Below, piece by piece: positions 10,088 through 19,979 of a DNA stretch of 64,000 nt. The notes beneath the pieces are model-generated. The model made no database searches, was not told the DNA's origin, and saw only the letters and a list, made by a program, of their open reading frames with translations. The translations under genes and the position numbers were made by a program. Every line of letters starts with the position of its first letter. Position 1 is the stretch's first letter. Source of the DNA: Polynucleobacter ibericus (GTDB taxonomy: Bacteria; Pseudomonadota; Gammaproteobacteria; Burkholderiales; Burkholderiaceae); contig NZ_CP061309.1 in the NCBI RefSeq assembly GCF_018687955.1, forward strand, positions 1,720,007 through 1,784,006. The letters run 5' to 3'.

Positions 10088-11674
10088 CTAATAAAAGCCC
10101 AGGTTGATGATCAAAATTCCAACTAAAAATCCACCGGTAAAGAGTAAAGCGCCAGCAAGTAGGCGATGAGTCCGTCTTTCCTGCAATAAAAGGGCTTTTA
10201 AGACCTCTAATTCGCCATTTTGATCTTTTATTGGCTGCCGCGCCTTGGCCAAGCTATCAGCAATCAGGCGGGGTAATGTTGGCAAAATCTTGGCCCATGT
10301 AGGCGCCTCTTCCTTTAAACCGTCCAGGAGCCCTCTCCAGCCCAACTGCTTACTAACCCATTTTTCCAGAATCGGCTTAGCCGTTTTCCAAAGATCCAGG
10401 TCAGGATCAAGCTGGCGCGCCAAACCCTCGACATTCAAGAGGGTTTTTTGCAGCAAGGTTAGTTGCGGCTGAATTTCTACCTTAAAGCGGCGTGATGTTT
10501 GGAATAGGCGCATGAGTACGATACCCAAGGAGATTTCCTTTAGGGGTCGATCAAAATACGGCTCACAAACTGAACGTACTGCACCCTCTAATTCTTCAAC
10601 ACGAGTATTAGCGGGAACCCAGCCAGACTCAATGTGTAACTCAGCAACGCGACGATAATCGCGATTAAAGAACGCTAAAAAGTTGAGCGCTAGATAATTT
10701 TTATCTGGCTCACTTAAAGCCCCGACAATGCCAAAATCCAAAGAAATGAAGCGCCCAAATGTTTCTGGCTCCAAGCTAATCATAATATTTCCAGGATGCA
10801 TATCTGCATGAAAGAAACCATACTCAAAGACTTGGGTAAAAAATATCTCTACACCATCAGAAGCCAACTTCTTGAAGTCAATACCCGCCTCTCTTAAGGC
10901 TGCAGTTTTGCCGATAGAGATGCCATACATTCTCTCCATGACAATCACATTGGTGTGGCAAAGATCCCAATACATCTCCGGAATCATTAACTTTTGAGAA
11001 TCTACGAACTGTCTGCGAAGCTGGCTTGCATTTGCTGCTTCGCGCATAAGATCTAGCTCATCATGCAAATAAGTATCGAACTCTGCAACGTTCTCACGTG
11101 GTTTTAAGCGACGACCATCCTCAGAGCTTTTTTCAATCACTTTTGCCAAGTCATACATTAAGGCTAGGTCACCATCAATCACCGGCAGAATACCAGGCCG
11201 CAACACCTTAATAGCTACTGCGCGCCCTTCCCACTCAGGGTGTTTATCTGTACCACGCAAGACTCCAAAGTGCACTTGCGCAACTGAAGCACTAGCAACA
11301 GGAGTTGCATCAAAGCTGATAAAAACTTCCTCGATCGGCTGACCCAAATCCTTCTCAATCAAGCGACGAGACTCTTCATTTGAGAACGGCGGCACTTGAT
11401 CTTGTAGCTTAGCCAATTCATTGGCGATATCTTCTGGCAACAGATCACGACGCGTTGAAAGCACTTGCCCAAACTTCACAAAAATAGGGCCCAGCGCCTC
11501 AAGCGTCAAACGAATACGCTCACCCCTAGGTAAGTGACTACCGGGAGAAAGCCAGCACAGTACCGTTAATAAACCTCGACGAATTCCTGGCTTTAGAAGA
11601 TCGCGAAGAAGCGGCAATAATCCATAACGCCAAGCAGTAAAGAAGATGAAAAAGAGACGAGCAATTCGACGCAC
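10088..11674 (-). CDS. ubiB: ubiquinone biosynthesis protein UbiB, atypical kinase family
   Basis: Member of the ABC1/ADCK/UbiB family, required for aerobic ubiquinone synthesis and thought to use its ATPase activity to extract or present lipophilic intermediates. The 528-residue protein has the family KxGQ motif in [17 protein letters not shown], a nucleotide-binding [10 protein letters not shown] segment, [12 protein letters not shown] and the DFG-like [11 protein letters not shown]-terminal membrane helix covers about residues 505-528. The start is GTG at 11674, three bases after the ubiJ stop, indicating coupling. Length is near the E. coli value of 546. Confidence 0.95.
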   Translation of the reverse strand: MRRIARLFFIFFTAWRYGLLPLLRDLLKPGIRRGLLTVLCWLSPGSHLPRGERIRLTLEALGPIFVKFGQVLSTRRDLLPEDIANELAKLQDQVPPFSNEESRRLIEKDLGQPIEEVFISFDATPVASASVAQVHFGVLRGTDKHPEWEGRAVAIKVLRPGILPVIDGDLALMYDLAKVIEKSSEDGRRLKPRENVAEFDTYLHDELDLMREAANASQLRRQFVDSQKLMIPEMYWDLCHTNVIVMERMYGISIGKTAALREAGIDFKKLASDGVEIFFTQVFEYGFFHADMHPGNIMISLEPETFGRFISLDFGIVGALSEPDKNYLALNFLAFFNRDYRRVAELHIESGWVPANTRVEELEGAVRSVCEPYFDRPLKEISLGIVLMRLFQTSRRFKVEIQPQLTLLQKTLLNVEGLARQLDPDLDLWKTAKPILEKWVSKQLGWRGLLDGLKEEAPTWAKILPTLPRLIADSLAKARQPIKDQNGELEVLKALLLQERRTHRLLAGALLFTGGFLVGILIINLGFY

Positions 11675-11677
11675 GAT

Positions 11678-12298
11678 TTATTTAGCCTTTTGCTCTAAAA
11701 GTTGAATACGTTTTTCCATGCGATCTACAGATTCGCGTAGTTCGCTTAACTCAGACTTGTGAAACATGAAGTCTCGTTTATTTAAAAGTACTTTCTTTTC
11801 TTCACTCACATACTCAACTACATTGTCCAGCAAATCAGAGGCAGCGGAGCGAGTTGCAGATACAAACTTTTTACCCTGTCTGACAGCGAAGTTTGCAGGC
11901 GCATCCCCTACCAAGCGAGCTAAATCTTCCTCGTATTCCCAACGTAACTGCCCGGCAAGTCGCCCCAATAATTGAGCCAAGTCTGCATCACCAGTGATTT
12001 TGACGGCTTTAAAAGCTTGCTCTCGCAAAGAGCCGGTGCTACCCGCTAAGTCACTCAGGGCTTTAGCGGAAACTTCCAAAGTAAGAGAGGGAGAATCAAT
12101 CTCATTCAGGGCTGCCAATAAGCCATTAGGCTTTATCTCAAAACAAAGATTACCTAGCGGCAACTGCAACAAAATACTTTTATTAGCGTGCCGTACTAGT
12201 TCTGCAGATGCCCAAGGCTCTCCACCTAAAACGTGATTAATCCCCTGGCAAGCTGTGCTAGAAGCAATCGTATGGGTGGTCGAAAAATGTCTGTTCAT
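11678..12298 (-). CDS. ubiJ: ubiquinone biosynthesis accessory factor UbiJ (SCP2 domain)
   Basis: Lipid-binding scaffold of the soluble Ubi complex that hydroxylates and methylates ubiquinone precursors. The 206-residue product has an SCP2-like fold over roughly residues 20-125 and a charged heptad-rich helix at the end (SELSELRESVDRMEKRIQLL), which is the usual UbiJ C-terminal coiled coil. Overall similarity to E. coli UbiJ is modest, so the call rests on domain order and on direct linkage to ubiB and, across a Tim44-like gene, ubiE. Start is ATG at 12298. Confidence 0.86.
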   Translation of the reverse strand: MNRHFSTTHTIASSTACQGINHVLGGEPWASAELVRHANKSILLQLPLGNLCFEIKPNGLLAALNEIDSPSLTLEVSAKALSDLAGSTGSLREQAFKAVKITGDADLAQLLGRLAGQLRWEYEEDLARLVGDAPANFAVRQGKKFVSATRSAASDLLDNVVEYVSEEKKVLLNKRDFMFHKSELSELRESVDRMEKRIQLLEQKAK

Positions 12299-12304
12299 AA
12301 GTGT

Positions 12305-12330
12305 AAAAAACCCGCACTAGTGCGGGTTTT
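12305..12330. terminator. bidirectional-looking intrinsic terminator
   Basis: Perfect palindrome CCCGCACTAGTGCGGG (12311-12326) flanked by an A-run on one side and a T-run on the other. It lies between the Tim44-like gene stop and the ubiJ start on the minus strand, so ubiJ-ubiB must have a promoter of their own or rely on readthrough. Confidence 0.8.
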
Positions 12331-12351
12331 CCGACGGAAAGTACCTAAAGC

Positions 12352-13266
12352 TTAAACCAACTGGGAGATACCCGCTAGTACCCAGCCGCCAGGACCGTCA
12401 ATAGGCTTACTTAAATTCCAGATTTCAGAGAAGTCGCTCGCTGGTGCACCTTGCTGCTCACGAATCATACCGCTGAACTGAACGCTACAGTAGTAATGAC
12501 CGTCGGCCGTCTCGATTCCCAAGAGCTGAGCGTTAATCGTAACGACGTCAGTTTGATTGCTGCCATCGGTGCGACCAGCTAAATCCTGTTGAATTGTGGC
12601 AAACATCTCGGGCGTTGTAAATTCACGTAATGAAGCAAGATCACCTTGATCCCAAGCTTTTTGCAGAGTTGCAAAATATTGTTTTGCATTTTCTAAAAAT
12701 GCCTGCTGATCAAAACCTGGAGGAAGGGTTGACTGAAATGGCTCTGGCTCAGCACTCACCCCGCCAAATGCATTCGCAGCAGGAGTAAAAGCCGGCTCCT
12801 GTCTTGGTATCTCAGTATTGGTGCGCTGCATACCTTGATTAGGAAAATTAGGACTTTGACCTGCACTAGACAATTTTGGCAACAGCTTGCGAATCACAAA
12901 CATGATCGCAAACCCTGCTAGCACTGCAATCAGCAGGCCTGTAATCATCGAAGATGCAGCCTCACCCATTCCAAAGTGAGACAAGAGGTAACCAATTCCA
13001 AGACCAGCTGCTAAGCCCCCAAGAATTCCACCCATGCCACCAAAACGGCTAGGTGCAGGAGCTTGAGGTGCTGGAGCTGGAGCCGCAGGTTGAGCTTGCT
13101 GTGCAGGCTTCTGAACTGGAGCTGCTTGTTTTTGCATTGGAGCACTTGGTGCTTTGCCGATACTTTTGCCACCGCCCAAACGTGCGGCATCAACATGGCC
13201 AACAGATGCAAACACCAGCGTAAGACTTAACAATGTTGCTTTAAAAAAATGCTTATTCATGTTCAT
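12352..13266 (-). CDS. Tim44-like domain membrane protein
   Basis: Conserved protein with a C-terminal Tim44/mL45-like domain (about residues 170-304); bacterial members have no established role. An N-terminal signal peptide is followed by a low-complexity Ala/Pro/Gln stretch at about 40-75. A Gly-rich hydrophobic region then contains one or two membrane helices (about 80-130). The tail domain contains QAFLENAKQYFATLQKAW and TPEMFATIQQDL, typical of the family. It sits between ubiE and ubiJ, so a structural role near the membrane-bound ubiquinone machinery is possible but unproven. Ends just before a strong palindromic terminator. Confidence 0.85.
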   Translation of the reverse strand: MNMNKHFFKATLLSLTLVFASVGHVDAARLGGGKSIGKAPSAPMQKQAAPVQKPAQQAQPAAPAPAPQAPAPSRFGGMGGILGGLAAGLGIGYLLSHFGMGEAASSMITGLLIAVLAGFAIMFVIRKLLPKLSSAGQSPNFPNQGMQRTNTEIPRQEPAFTPAANAFGGVSAEPEPFQSTLPPGFDQQAFLENAKQYFATLQKAWDQGDLASLREFTTPEMFATIQQDLAGRTDGSNQTDVVTINAQLLGIETADGHYYCSVQFSGMIREQQGAPASDFSEIWNLSKPIDGPGGWVLAGISQLV

Positions 13267-13296
13267 TTACCCCTTCTTATAACTTCTAGACATCTT

Positions 13297-13320
13297 TAGT
13301 TTTTAAGACTTTAAAAACTA
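13297..13320 (-). repeat. AT-rich perfect hairpin between ubiE and the Tim44-like gene
   Basis: TAGTTTTTAA and TTAAAAACTA form a 10-bp stem with a four-base loop, 9 bases downstream (minus strand) of the ubiE stop. It could stop or slow transcription, but it lacks GC pairs and a clean T-run. Confidence 0.35.
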
Positions 13321-13328
13321 TACAACCA

Positions 13329-14072
13329 TCAGTATTTAATACCAATATGTAGGGCAACGATACCCCCAGTCATCCTATGGGTTTCCACTTCGTCAAAACC
13401 CACTCCTAACATCATTTCCTTGAGGGTTTGGGCATCGGGATGCATACGAATGGATTCCGCTAAATAGCGATAGCTTTCCGAATCTTGGGCAATCTTCTCG
13501 CCTAGCCAAGGTAAAACCTTAAAAGAATAGGTGTCATAAACTGGCTGCAAAAAGGCATCTGGCTTAGAAAATTCCAAGACCAAAACACGACCGCCCGGCT
13601 TAATAACTCGACGCATTTCGCCCAAAGCCACATCTTTATGTGTCATATTGCGCAAACCGAAAGCGACTGTCACTACATCAAAGTGATTATTTGGGAATGG
13701 GATCTTCTCGGCATCAAACTGAACACAAGGCAAAGCCATGCCGCGATCCAACAGTCGATCACGACCCACACCCAACATGGAAGCATTGATATCGCTTAAC
13801 CAAACCTGCGCGTCTGGGTTATGACCCCAATCAGCTGCTTTTGCAAAAGCAGCAGCCAAGTCACCAGTACCGCCTGCAATATCCAACACTTTTTGACCAG
13901 GGCGAACATTAGCGCGAGCGATCGTAATTTTTTTCCATACGCGATGTAGGCCAAATGACATAAGGTCGTTCATCACATCGTATTTGGCAGCTACCGAGTG
14001 AAATACTTCAGCTACCTTACTAGCCTTCTCAGTCTCCTCAACGCTTTGATAACCAAAGTGCGTTTTACTCAT
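13329..14072 (-). CDS. ubiE: demethylmenaquinone/2-methoxy-6-polyprenylbenzoquinol C-methyltransferase
   Basis: SAM-dependent C-methyltransferase of ubiquinone (and menaquinone) synthesis. The 247-residue product starts [11 protein letters not shown] and contains motif [22 protein letters not shown], the diagnostic VTVAFGLRN and the ending [12 protein letters not shown]. The ATG at 14072 is preferred over one 15 bases upstream, because it overlaps the stop of the DUF971 gene by one base (TAATG), a common coupling arrangement, and because MSKTHFG matches other family members. Co-location with ubiJ and ubiB supports the role. Confidence 0.97.
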   Translation of the reverse strand: MSKTHFGYQSVEETEKASKVAEVFHSVAAKYDVMNDLMSFGLHRVWKKITIARANVRPGQKVLDIAGGTGDLAAAFAKAADWGHNPDAQVWLSDINASMLGVGRDRLLDRGMALPCVQFDAEKIPFPNNHFDVVTVAFGLRNMTHKDVALGEMRRVIKPGGRVLVLEFSKPDAFLQPVYDTYSFKVLPWLGEKIAQDSESYRYLAESIRMHPDAQTLKEMMLGVGFDEVETHRMTGGIVALHIGIKY

Positions 14073-14470
14073 TAGTGACTTCCACAAGAATGGCCTGACG
14101 CGCCGCCGGCTTGAACCATCGGTGTATCTCGATCTAAACCAGCAGCAGCTAATTTATCTAAATGCTCTTTCCATAACTCATCCTGATTCTCACACAGGAA
14201 CAATAAATAATCCCATGTAAATAGCCCAGAGTCATGCCCATCCGAAAAGCTAGGCTTAAGTGCGTAGCGTCCTACCGGCTCAAGATTGGCAATCAAGACA
14301 TCGCGCTTACCAGTCTGCAATGTTTCCTGGCCAGGCCCGTGACCTTGTACTTCAGCAGAAGGAGATAGGACTCTTAATAATTCAAAAGGTAGTCGATAAG
14401 TATTACCGCCCTCATAAGAGAGCTCTAAAACCTTAGACTGCTGATGCACTACAACATTGCTTGGAATCAT
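14072..14470 (-). CDS. DUF971 protein (gamma-butyrobetaine hydroxylase-like N-terminal domain)
   Basis: Small protein of 132 residues, nearly all one DUF971 domain: [34 protein letters not shown], and the segment from [17 protein letters not shown] to FTWDYLL. DUF971 also occurs fused to Mrp/ApbC-type Fe-S carriers such as plant HCF101, and at the N-terminus of carnitine-pathway hydroxylases, where it binds zinc. The C-terminal tail is Cys/His-rich (SGHSCGSH), which could bind metal. Its ATG overlaps the stop of the upstream FAD/Fe-S oxidoreductase by one base, and its own stop overlaps ubiE the same way. A role in Fe-S or metal handling for the upstream oxidoreductase is inferred. Confidence 0.85.
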   Translation of the reverse strand: MIPSNVVVHQQSKVLELSYEGGNTYRLPFELLRVLSPSAEVQGHGPGQETLQTGKRDVLIANLEPVGRYALKPSFSDGHDSGLFTWDYLLFLCENQDELWKEHLDKLAAAGLDRDTPMVQAGGASGHSCGSH

Positions 14471-17400
14471 TAAACGAGAACCCTCTCAATGCCGCCTTGA
14501 TTTGCTTTGGTTACATAATCTTGCATCCAATCCTTACCCAGTATCTTTTGAGCCATCTCTACAACGATGTAATCGGCTGTTGTATCGCTATCTGCATCAA
14601 AACGTGTAAGGCCTTGCAAGCATGATGGGCAACTAGTTAATACTTTGACATCACCAGTGAAATCGCCTTTACGTAAATCAGTCGCAGCTTTTTCCATCTC
14701 AATCTGTTTGCGGAAACGCACTTGCGTAGAGATGTCTGGACGAGTCACAGCCAAAGTACCGGACTCACCACAACAACGATCATTCTTCTGGATAGCTTTG
14801 CCATCTTCTAGCTGAATGAGTTCATTGACCGTCTTCAGAGGGTCTTGTAATTTCATTGGAGAATGGCAAGGATCGTGATACATGTACTTCACACCTGTGA
14901 CGCCAGAGAGCTTAACGCCCTTCTCTGCCAAGAACTCATGAATATCAATAATGCGACAGCCAGGGAAAATCTGTTCAAACTGATATCCCGCTAACTGGTC
15001 ATAACAAGTTCCACAAGAAACTACCACGGTCTTGATATCCAAATAATTGAGAGTGTTAGCAACGCGATGGAATAACACGCGGTTGTCCGTAATCATCTTA
15101 TCCGCTTTATCAAAGTCGCCATTGCCACGCTGTGGATAGCCGCAGCAGAGGTAGCCAGGAGGCAATACAGTTTGAACGCCAACATTCCACAGCATGGCTT
15201 GAGTAGCAAGGCCAACTTGAGAGAACAAGCGTTCAGAGCCACAACCCGGGAAATAAAACACCGCTTCAGTGTCTGCAGAAGTCGTCTTTGGATCACGAAT
15301 AATTGGCACGTAATTCGCGTCTTCAATATCCAATAAAGCCCGCGCAGTTTTCTTCGGTAAATTACCAGGCATCTTCTTGTTTACAAAGAAAATCACCTGC
15401 TCTTTAACGCTCGGCTTACCTACTGTTGCTGGTGGATGTGCAGTTTGCTTTTTTGCAAACTTACGCAGCACATCATTACCTAAGCGCTGTAACTTATAGC
15501 CCCAACCAATCATGGTGGTACGAGCAAGATTGATGCTTTCTGGACTGGTTGCATTCAAGAAGAACATGGATGCAGCAGTACCAGGATTAAAGCGCTGCTG
15601 CCCCATCTTACGCAAGAGATTGCGCATGTTCATGGACACATCGCCAAAGTCAATATTGACTGGGCAAGGCGTTAAGCACTTGTGACAGACTGTGCAATGC
15701 GCAGCGACGTCATCAAACATTTCCCAATGGCGAATCGAAACGCCACGTCGGGTTTGCTCTTCATACAAGAAGGCTTCAATCAATAAGGAAGTTGCCAAAA
15801 TCTTATCGCGTGGACTGTATAGCAAGTTTGCACGCGGCACATGAGTTGAGCAAACCGGCTTACATTTACCGCAACGTAAGCAATCTTTAACGCTATCCGC
15901 AATCGCACCAATATCACTTTGCTGCATGATGATTGATTCATGACCCATCAAGCCAAAGCTTGGGGTATAGGCCATGCTGAGGTCAGCATGAGGCATTAAC
16001 TTGCCTTTATTGAAGCGGCCTTCTGGGTCAACACGATTCTTATAACTACGGAAGTCTTTGAGTTCAGCTTCGGTTAAATACTCTAATTTCGTAATACCAA
16101 TACCATGCTCACCCGAAATCACGCCATCCAATGAGCGCGCTAATTTCATGATGCGATCTACAGCACGATGAGCGTCTTGCAACATCTCATAGTCATCTGA
16201 GTTCACAGGAATATTGGTGTGAACGTTACCGTCACCAGCATGCATATGCAATGCGACGAATACGCGTTTACGCAAAATATTTTTGTGAATGGCTTCTAAC
16301 TCATTCAGAATCGGCTCGAATGCAAGGCCGCCAAAAATGATGCGCAACTCAGAACGTACTTCTTCTTTCCAGGAAGCGCGCAAGCTGTAATCTTGCAAAC
16401 GCGGGAAATAAGAATCCATCTCAGTGAGCCACTCAGCCCAACGTCCTCGAACCTTGGCGATTAAATCTAAGGCCTGTTGAACACGATCCCCCAAGATTTC
16501 CGCAGTCGGAATCTCATACTCAGCATCACTTTTGCCCAGGGGTAATGCGCTCTTTTTCAAGAAGCTTTCAAGGCCATCAAGTACTTGTAGCTTATTTTTG
16601 AGAGAGAGCTCAATATTGATGCGATCAATACCGTCAGTGTATTCACCCATGCGGGGCAAGGGGATAACAACGTCTTCATTGATCTTAAAAGCATTGGTAT
16701 GGCGAGCAATGGCCGCTGTACGAGCGCGGTCTAGCCAGAATTTCTTACGGGCTTCGGCGCTTACGGCCACAAAACCTTCGCCAACCCGCAGGTTCGCCAT
16801 GCGCACTACTTCACTAGTAGCCGTAGCAACAGCTTCTTCGTCATCGCCAGCGATGTCGCCAATCAATACCATCTTCGGCAAGCTATTGCGCTTAGATTTA
16901 GTGGAATAACCAACTGCTCTTAAATAGCGATCATCTAAATGCTCAAGACCGGCCAAGATTGGGCCACCTTGCTTACTCAAACCATCTAGGTAAGCTTTAA
17001 TTTCAACAATACTAGGAATGGCTTCTCGCGCTTGACCAAAAAATTCTAAGCAGACGGTACGCATGAATTTTGGCATGCGATGCAATACCCAAGTTGCGCT
17101 AGTAATCAAACCATCGCAACCTTCTTTTTGCACGCCAGGCAAACCAGATAAGAATTTATCTGTAACGTCTTTACCCAAACCTTCCTTACGGAAGCGTTTG
17201 CCCTCAACTTCAAGCAATTCTGTTTTTAGAATTCTTTGACCAGGCTCGCTATTGCCATCGGACCAAGTGAGTTGAAAGCGTACTGTGGCCACATCATGGA
17301 TCTTGCCCATATTGTGATCGAGACGCTCAACATCTAACCAGTTTCCTTCGGGATCAACCATGCGCCAGCTAGCAAGATTATCTAAAGCAGTTCCCCAAAG

Positions 17401-18309
17401 AACTGCCTTCTTACCACCAGCATTCATCGCAATATTGCCACCAATACAACTTGCATCAGCAGAAGTGGGGTCGACTGCAAATACAAGTCCAGCATGCTCT
17501 GCAGCATCAGAGACGCGACGCGTAACAACACCTGCGCCAGTAAAGATGGTTGATACTTCGCGGTCTAGTCCAGGCAACTTCTTCGCCTTCACACCATCAA
17601 TGTCTTGTAACTTTTCTGTATTAATTACTGCGGACATTGCATAGAGTGGGATAGCGCCACCGGTATAACCTGTACCGCCTCCACGGGGAATGATAGTCAA
17701 ACCCAATTTAATACAAGCCTTAACTAAACCGGGGATTTCAGATTCGTAGTCGGGCTTGAGAACGACTAACGGAAACTCAACACGCCAGTCAGTTGCATCA
17801 GTTACATGCGCTGCACGAGACACACCATCAAAACAAATATTGTCTGAGGCAGTGTGACGACCTAGTTCCTTGCGTGCACGCTTACGGATCTGCTCGACTT
17901 CTTTAAATCCGTTTTCAAAATTTTCAATCGCGCGATATGCAGCACTTAATAAAATTTCTACTTGATCAGCAGAATCGCCACTATTACGCTTCTTCACTTC
18001 GCCTAGACGATGCCAGAGAGCATCAATCAATTGTTTGCGACGACTCGGACTATCAAGCAAATCATCTTGCAAGAAGGGGTTGCGCTGGACGACCCAAATA
18101 TCACCCAGAATTTCAAATAACATTCGTGCAGAACGACCAGTACGGCGCACTCCACGTAAGTTATTGAGAACGCGCCATGACTCCTCGCCCAATAGGCGAA
18201 TCACAATCTCTCGATCGGAAAAGGAGGTGTAGTTGTAGGGGATTTCGCGAAGACGGGGTGAGCCCGCCTCAGCATCCAACAACTGGTTCAAAGCTAGTGG
18301 TGCGTTCAT
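14470..18309 (-). CDS. large FAD-linked oxidase / Fe-S oxidoreductase fusion with DUF3683 N-terminus
   Basis: A 1279-residue multidomain protein. Residues about 1-160 match the DUF3683-type extension known from Burkholderiales. An FAD-binding PCMH domain follows ([11 protein letters not shown] near 207), then the FAD-oxidase C-terminal domain with [12 protein letters not shown] and GEHGIGITK. Next come two [4Fe-4S] motifs, [11 protein letters not shown] near 808 and [12 protein letters not shown] near 870, and two CCG domains ([18 protein letters not shown] near 1017-1060; [16 protein letters not shown] near 1143-1180). The layout combines GlcD-like and GlcF/GlpC-like parts, so it probably oxidises a D-2-hydroxyacid such as lactate or glycolate and passes electrons to quinone. 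Substrate is not determined by sequence. Confidence 0.88.
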   Translation of the reverse strand: MNAPLALNQLLDAEAGSPRLREIPYNYTSFSDREIVIRLLGEESWRVLNNLRGVRRTGRSARMLFEILGDIWVVQRNPFLQDDLLDSPSRRKQLIDALWHRLGEVKKRNSGDSADQVEILLSAAYRAIENFENGFKEVEQIRKRARKELGRHTASDNICFDGVSRAAHVTDATDWRVEFPLVVLKPDYESEIPGLVKACIKLGLTIIPRGGGTGYTGGAIPLYAMSAVINTEKLQDIDGVKAKKLPGLDREVSTIFTGAGVVTRRVSDAAEHAGLVFAVDPTSADASCIGGNIAMNAGGKKAVLWGTALDNLASWRMVDPEGNWLDVERLDHNMGKIHDVATVRFQLTWSDGNSEPGQRILKTELLEVEGKRFRKEGLGKDVTDKFLSGLPGVQKEGCDGLITSATWVLHRMPKFMRTVCLEFFGQAREAIPSIVEIKAYLDGLSKQGGPILAGLEHLDDRYLRAVGYSTKSKRNSLPKMVLIGDIAGDDEEAVATATSEVVRMANLRVGEGFVAVSAEARKKFWLDRARTAAIARHTNAFKINEDVVIPLPRMGEYTDGIDRINIELSLKNKLQVLDGLESFLKKSALPLGKSDAEYEIPTAEILGDRVQQALDLIAKVRGRWAEWLTEMDSYFPRLQDYSLRASWKEEVRSELRIIFGGLAFEPILNELEAIHKNILRKRVFVALHMHAGDGNVHTNIPVNSDDYEMLQDAHRAVDRIMKLARSLDGVISGEHGIGITKLEYLTEAELKDFRSYKNRVDPEGRFNKGKLMPHADLSMAYTPSFGLMGHESIIMQQSDIGAIADSVKDCLRCGKCKPVCSTHVPRANLLYSPRDKILATSLLIEAFLYEEQTRRGVSIRHWEMFDDVAAHCTVCHKCLTPCPVNIDFGDVSMNMRNLLRKMGQQRFNPGTAASMFFLNATSPESINLARTTMIGWGYKLQRLGNDVLRKFAKKQTAHPPATVGKPSVKEQVIFFVNKKMPGNLPKKTARALLDIEDANYVPIIRDPKTTSADTEAVFYFPGCGSERLFSQVGLATQAMLWNVGVQTVLPPGYLCCGYPQRGNGDFDKADKMITDNRVLFHRVANTLNYLDIKTVVVSCGTCYDQLAGYQFEQIFPGCRIIDIHEFLAEKGVKLSGVTGVKYMYHDPCHSPMKLQDPLKTVNELIQLEDGKAIQKNDRCCGESGTLAVTRPDISTQVRFRKQIEMEKAATDLRKGDFTGDVKVLTSCPSCLQGLTRFDADSDTTADYIVVEMAQKILGKDWMQDYVTKANQGGIERVLV

Positions 18310-18395
18310 AGCGACATATTTGATAAATAAGCATTTTAATAGAGCGAACCTGATAGTGGCAGGATTCCAAGAAAGTTGCTCCCTAAATGGATAAA

Positions 18396-18448
18396 CCCTT
18401 GCAAATCTAAGGGCTTAGGAGCCATCCGTGGTACGCTCATCGGATGGC
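18396..18448 (+). promoter_or_regulatory. two leader hairpins, the second covering the ilvA start codon
   Basis: CCCTT/AAGGG (18396-18413) is followed by the perfect 8-bp inverted repeat GCCATCCG (18421-18428) and CGGATGGC (18441-18448). The ilvA ATG (18444) lies in the second arm. A GGAG at 18417-18420 sits just before the stem, 23 bases from the ATG, and no closer ribosome binding site is seen. Translation control is inferred. Confidence 0.45.
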
Positions 18449-19964
18449 AACGAACTATTTAAAGAAAATTTTATCGGCTCGCGTCTATGACGTAGCCAGA
18501 GAAACCGAACTTCAGCTCGCCCCAGAACTGACTAATCGTTTGGGCAACCAGGTTCTCCTAAAAAGAGAGGATAACCAGCCGGTTTTCTCCTTCAAACTGC
18601 GTGGCGCTTACAACAAAATGGCTCATTTACCCCCGGAAGCCTTAAAACGCGGGGTTATAGCCGCTTCGGCAGGCAATCATGCCCAGGGCGTAGCACTTTC
18701 AGCAGCCAAAATGAAGTGTAAGGCAGTAATAGTGATGCCGGTGACTACTCCCAGCGTCAAAATCGATGCGGTCAAGGCCAGAGGCGGATCCTGGGTTGAA
18801 ATCATCCTACATGGCGAATCTTATAGCGACGCCTTCAAGCATTCTGAAGTTTTAGGCAAAAAACGGGGTCTTACTTTTGTTCACCCCTTTGATGATCCCG
18901 ATGTCATTGCAGGTCAAGGAACGATTGCCCACGAAATTTTTACTCAATATGAAAAACCGATCGATGCCGTTTTTGTCGCGATTGGTGGAGGTGGCTTGAT
19001 TTCAGGCATTGGTGAATACATTAAAGCAGTTAGCCCAAAAACAAAAGTGATTGGCGTGCAAGCCTCAGACTCCGATGCCATGAATCAATCACTCAAGGCA
19101 AACAAACGCATTGAGATGAAAGACGTAGGTTTATTCTCAGATGGCACTGCAGTGAAACTCGTTGGTAAAGAAACATTTCGTATTTGTAAAAAAGTAGTGG
19201 ATGAGATCATCACTGTAGACACAGACGAAATCTGCGCAGCTATTAACGATGTATTTACGGACACTCGCAGCATTCTGGAGCCCGCTGGCGCACTTGCTAT
19301 TGCCGGTATGAAGAAGTACGTTGAGAAGAAGCGTATTAAGAAGAAAACCTTAGTAGCTGTGGCTTGCGGAGCCAATATGAACTTTAGCCGCCTGCGCTTT
19401 GTAGCCGAGCGTGCGGATGTTGGTGAATATCGTGAGGCGGTATTTGCTGTCACCATACCTGAAGAGCGCGGATCCTTCAAACGCTTCTGTGAATTACTTG
19501 GCAAACGCAATGTCACTGAATTTAACTATCGTATTGGTGATCAAAGCGAAGCGCATATTTTTGTTGGCATCAGCACACAAAAAGCTGGCGACAGTGAGGC
19601 GATTGCAAAGCATTTCCGTAAAGCAAAGTTTGCAACGATTGACCTCACCCACGATGAGTTAGCAAAATCCCATTTACGTCACATGGTTGGTGGACATTCT
19701 GCACTGGCTAAGGATGAATTACTCTATCGCTTTGAATTCCCAGAGCGCCCAGGTGCTCTAATGAAGTTCCTAACAAGCATGGCACCTAACTGGAACATTA
19801 GTTTGTTCCACTACCGCAACCATGGTGCTGACTACGGCCGCATCCTAGTGGGTCTCCAAGTTCCCAAGAATGAGCAGAAGAAATTCCAAGGCTTCTTGGC
19901 TGGTCTGGGTTACCCGCACTGGGATGAAAGCAATAATCCCGCTTATCGCCTGTTTCTAAAATAG
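18444..19964 (+). CDS. ilvA: threonine ammonia-lyase, biosynthetic
   Basis: PLP enzyme that deaminates threonine to 2-oxobutanoate, the first step of isoleucine synthesis. The 506-residue product has the PLP lysine Lys51 in FSFKLRGAYNKM, the phosphate-binding loop AIGGGGLISG near 179, and a C-terminal regulatory region with two ACT-like subdomains (about 325-410 and 415-500; FAVTIPEERGSFKRF and YRFEFPERPGALMKF). The two-domain tail marks the isoleucine-feedback-inhibited anabolic type, like E. coli IlvA. It heads a plus-strand group with a nucleotidase and queF and is divergent from the FAD/Fe-S oxidoreductase. Upstream, paired hairpins may hide the start codon. Confidence 0.96.
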   Translation: MATNYLKKILSARVYDVARETELQLAPELTNRLGNQVLLKREDNQPVFSFKLRGAYNKMAHLPPEALKRGVIAASAGNHAQGVALSAAKMKCKAVIVMPVTTPSVKIDAVKARGGSWVEIILHGESYSDAFKHSEVLGKKRGLTFVHPFDDPDVIAGQGTIAHEIFTQYEKPIDAVFVAIGGGGLISGIGEYIKAVSPKTKVIGVQASDSDAMNQSLKANKRIEMKDVGLFSDGTAVKLVGKETFRICKKVVDEIITVDTDEICAAINDVFTDTRSILEPAGALAIAGMKKYVEKKRIKKKTLVAVACGANMNFSRLRFVAERADVGEYREAVFAVTIPEERGSFKRFCELLGKRNVTEFNYRIGDQSEAHIFVGISTQKAGDSEAIAKHFRKAKFATIDLTHDELAKSHLRHMVGGHSALAKDELLYRFEFPERPGALMKFLTSMAPNWNISLFHYRNHGADYGRILVGLQVPKNEQKKFQGFLAGLGYPHWDESNNPAYRLFLK

Positions 19965-19979
19965 GGTGTAAATCGCAAG

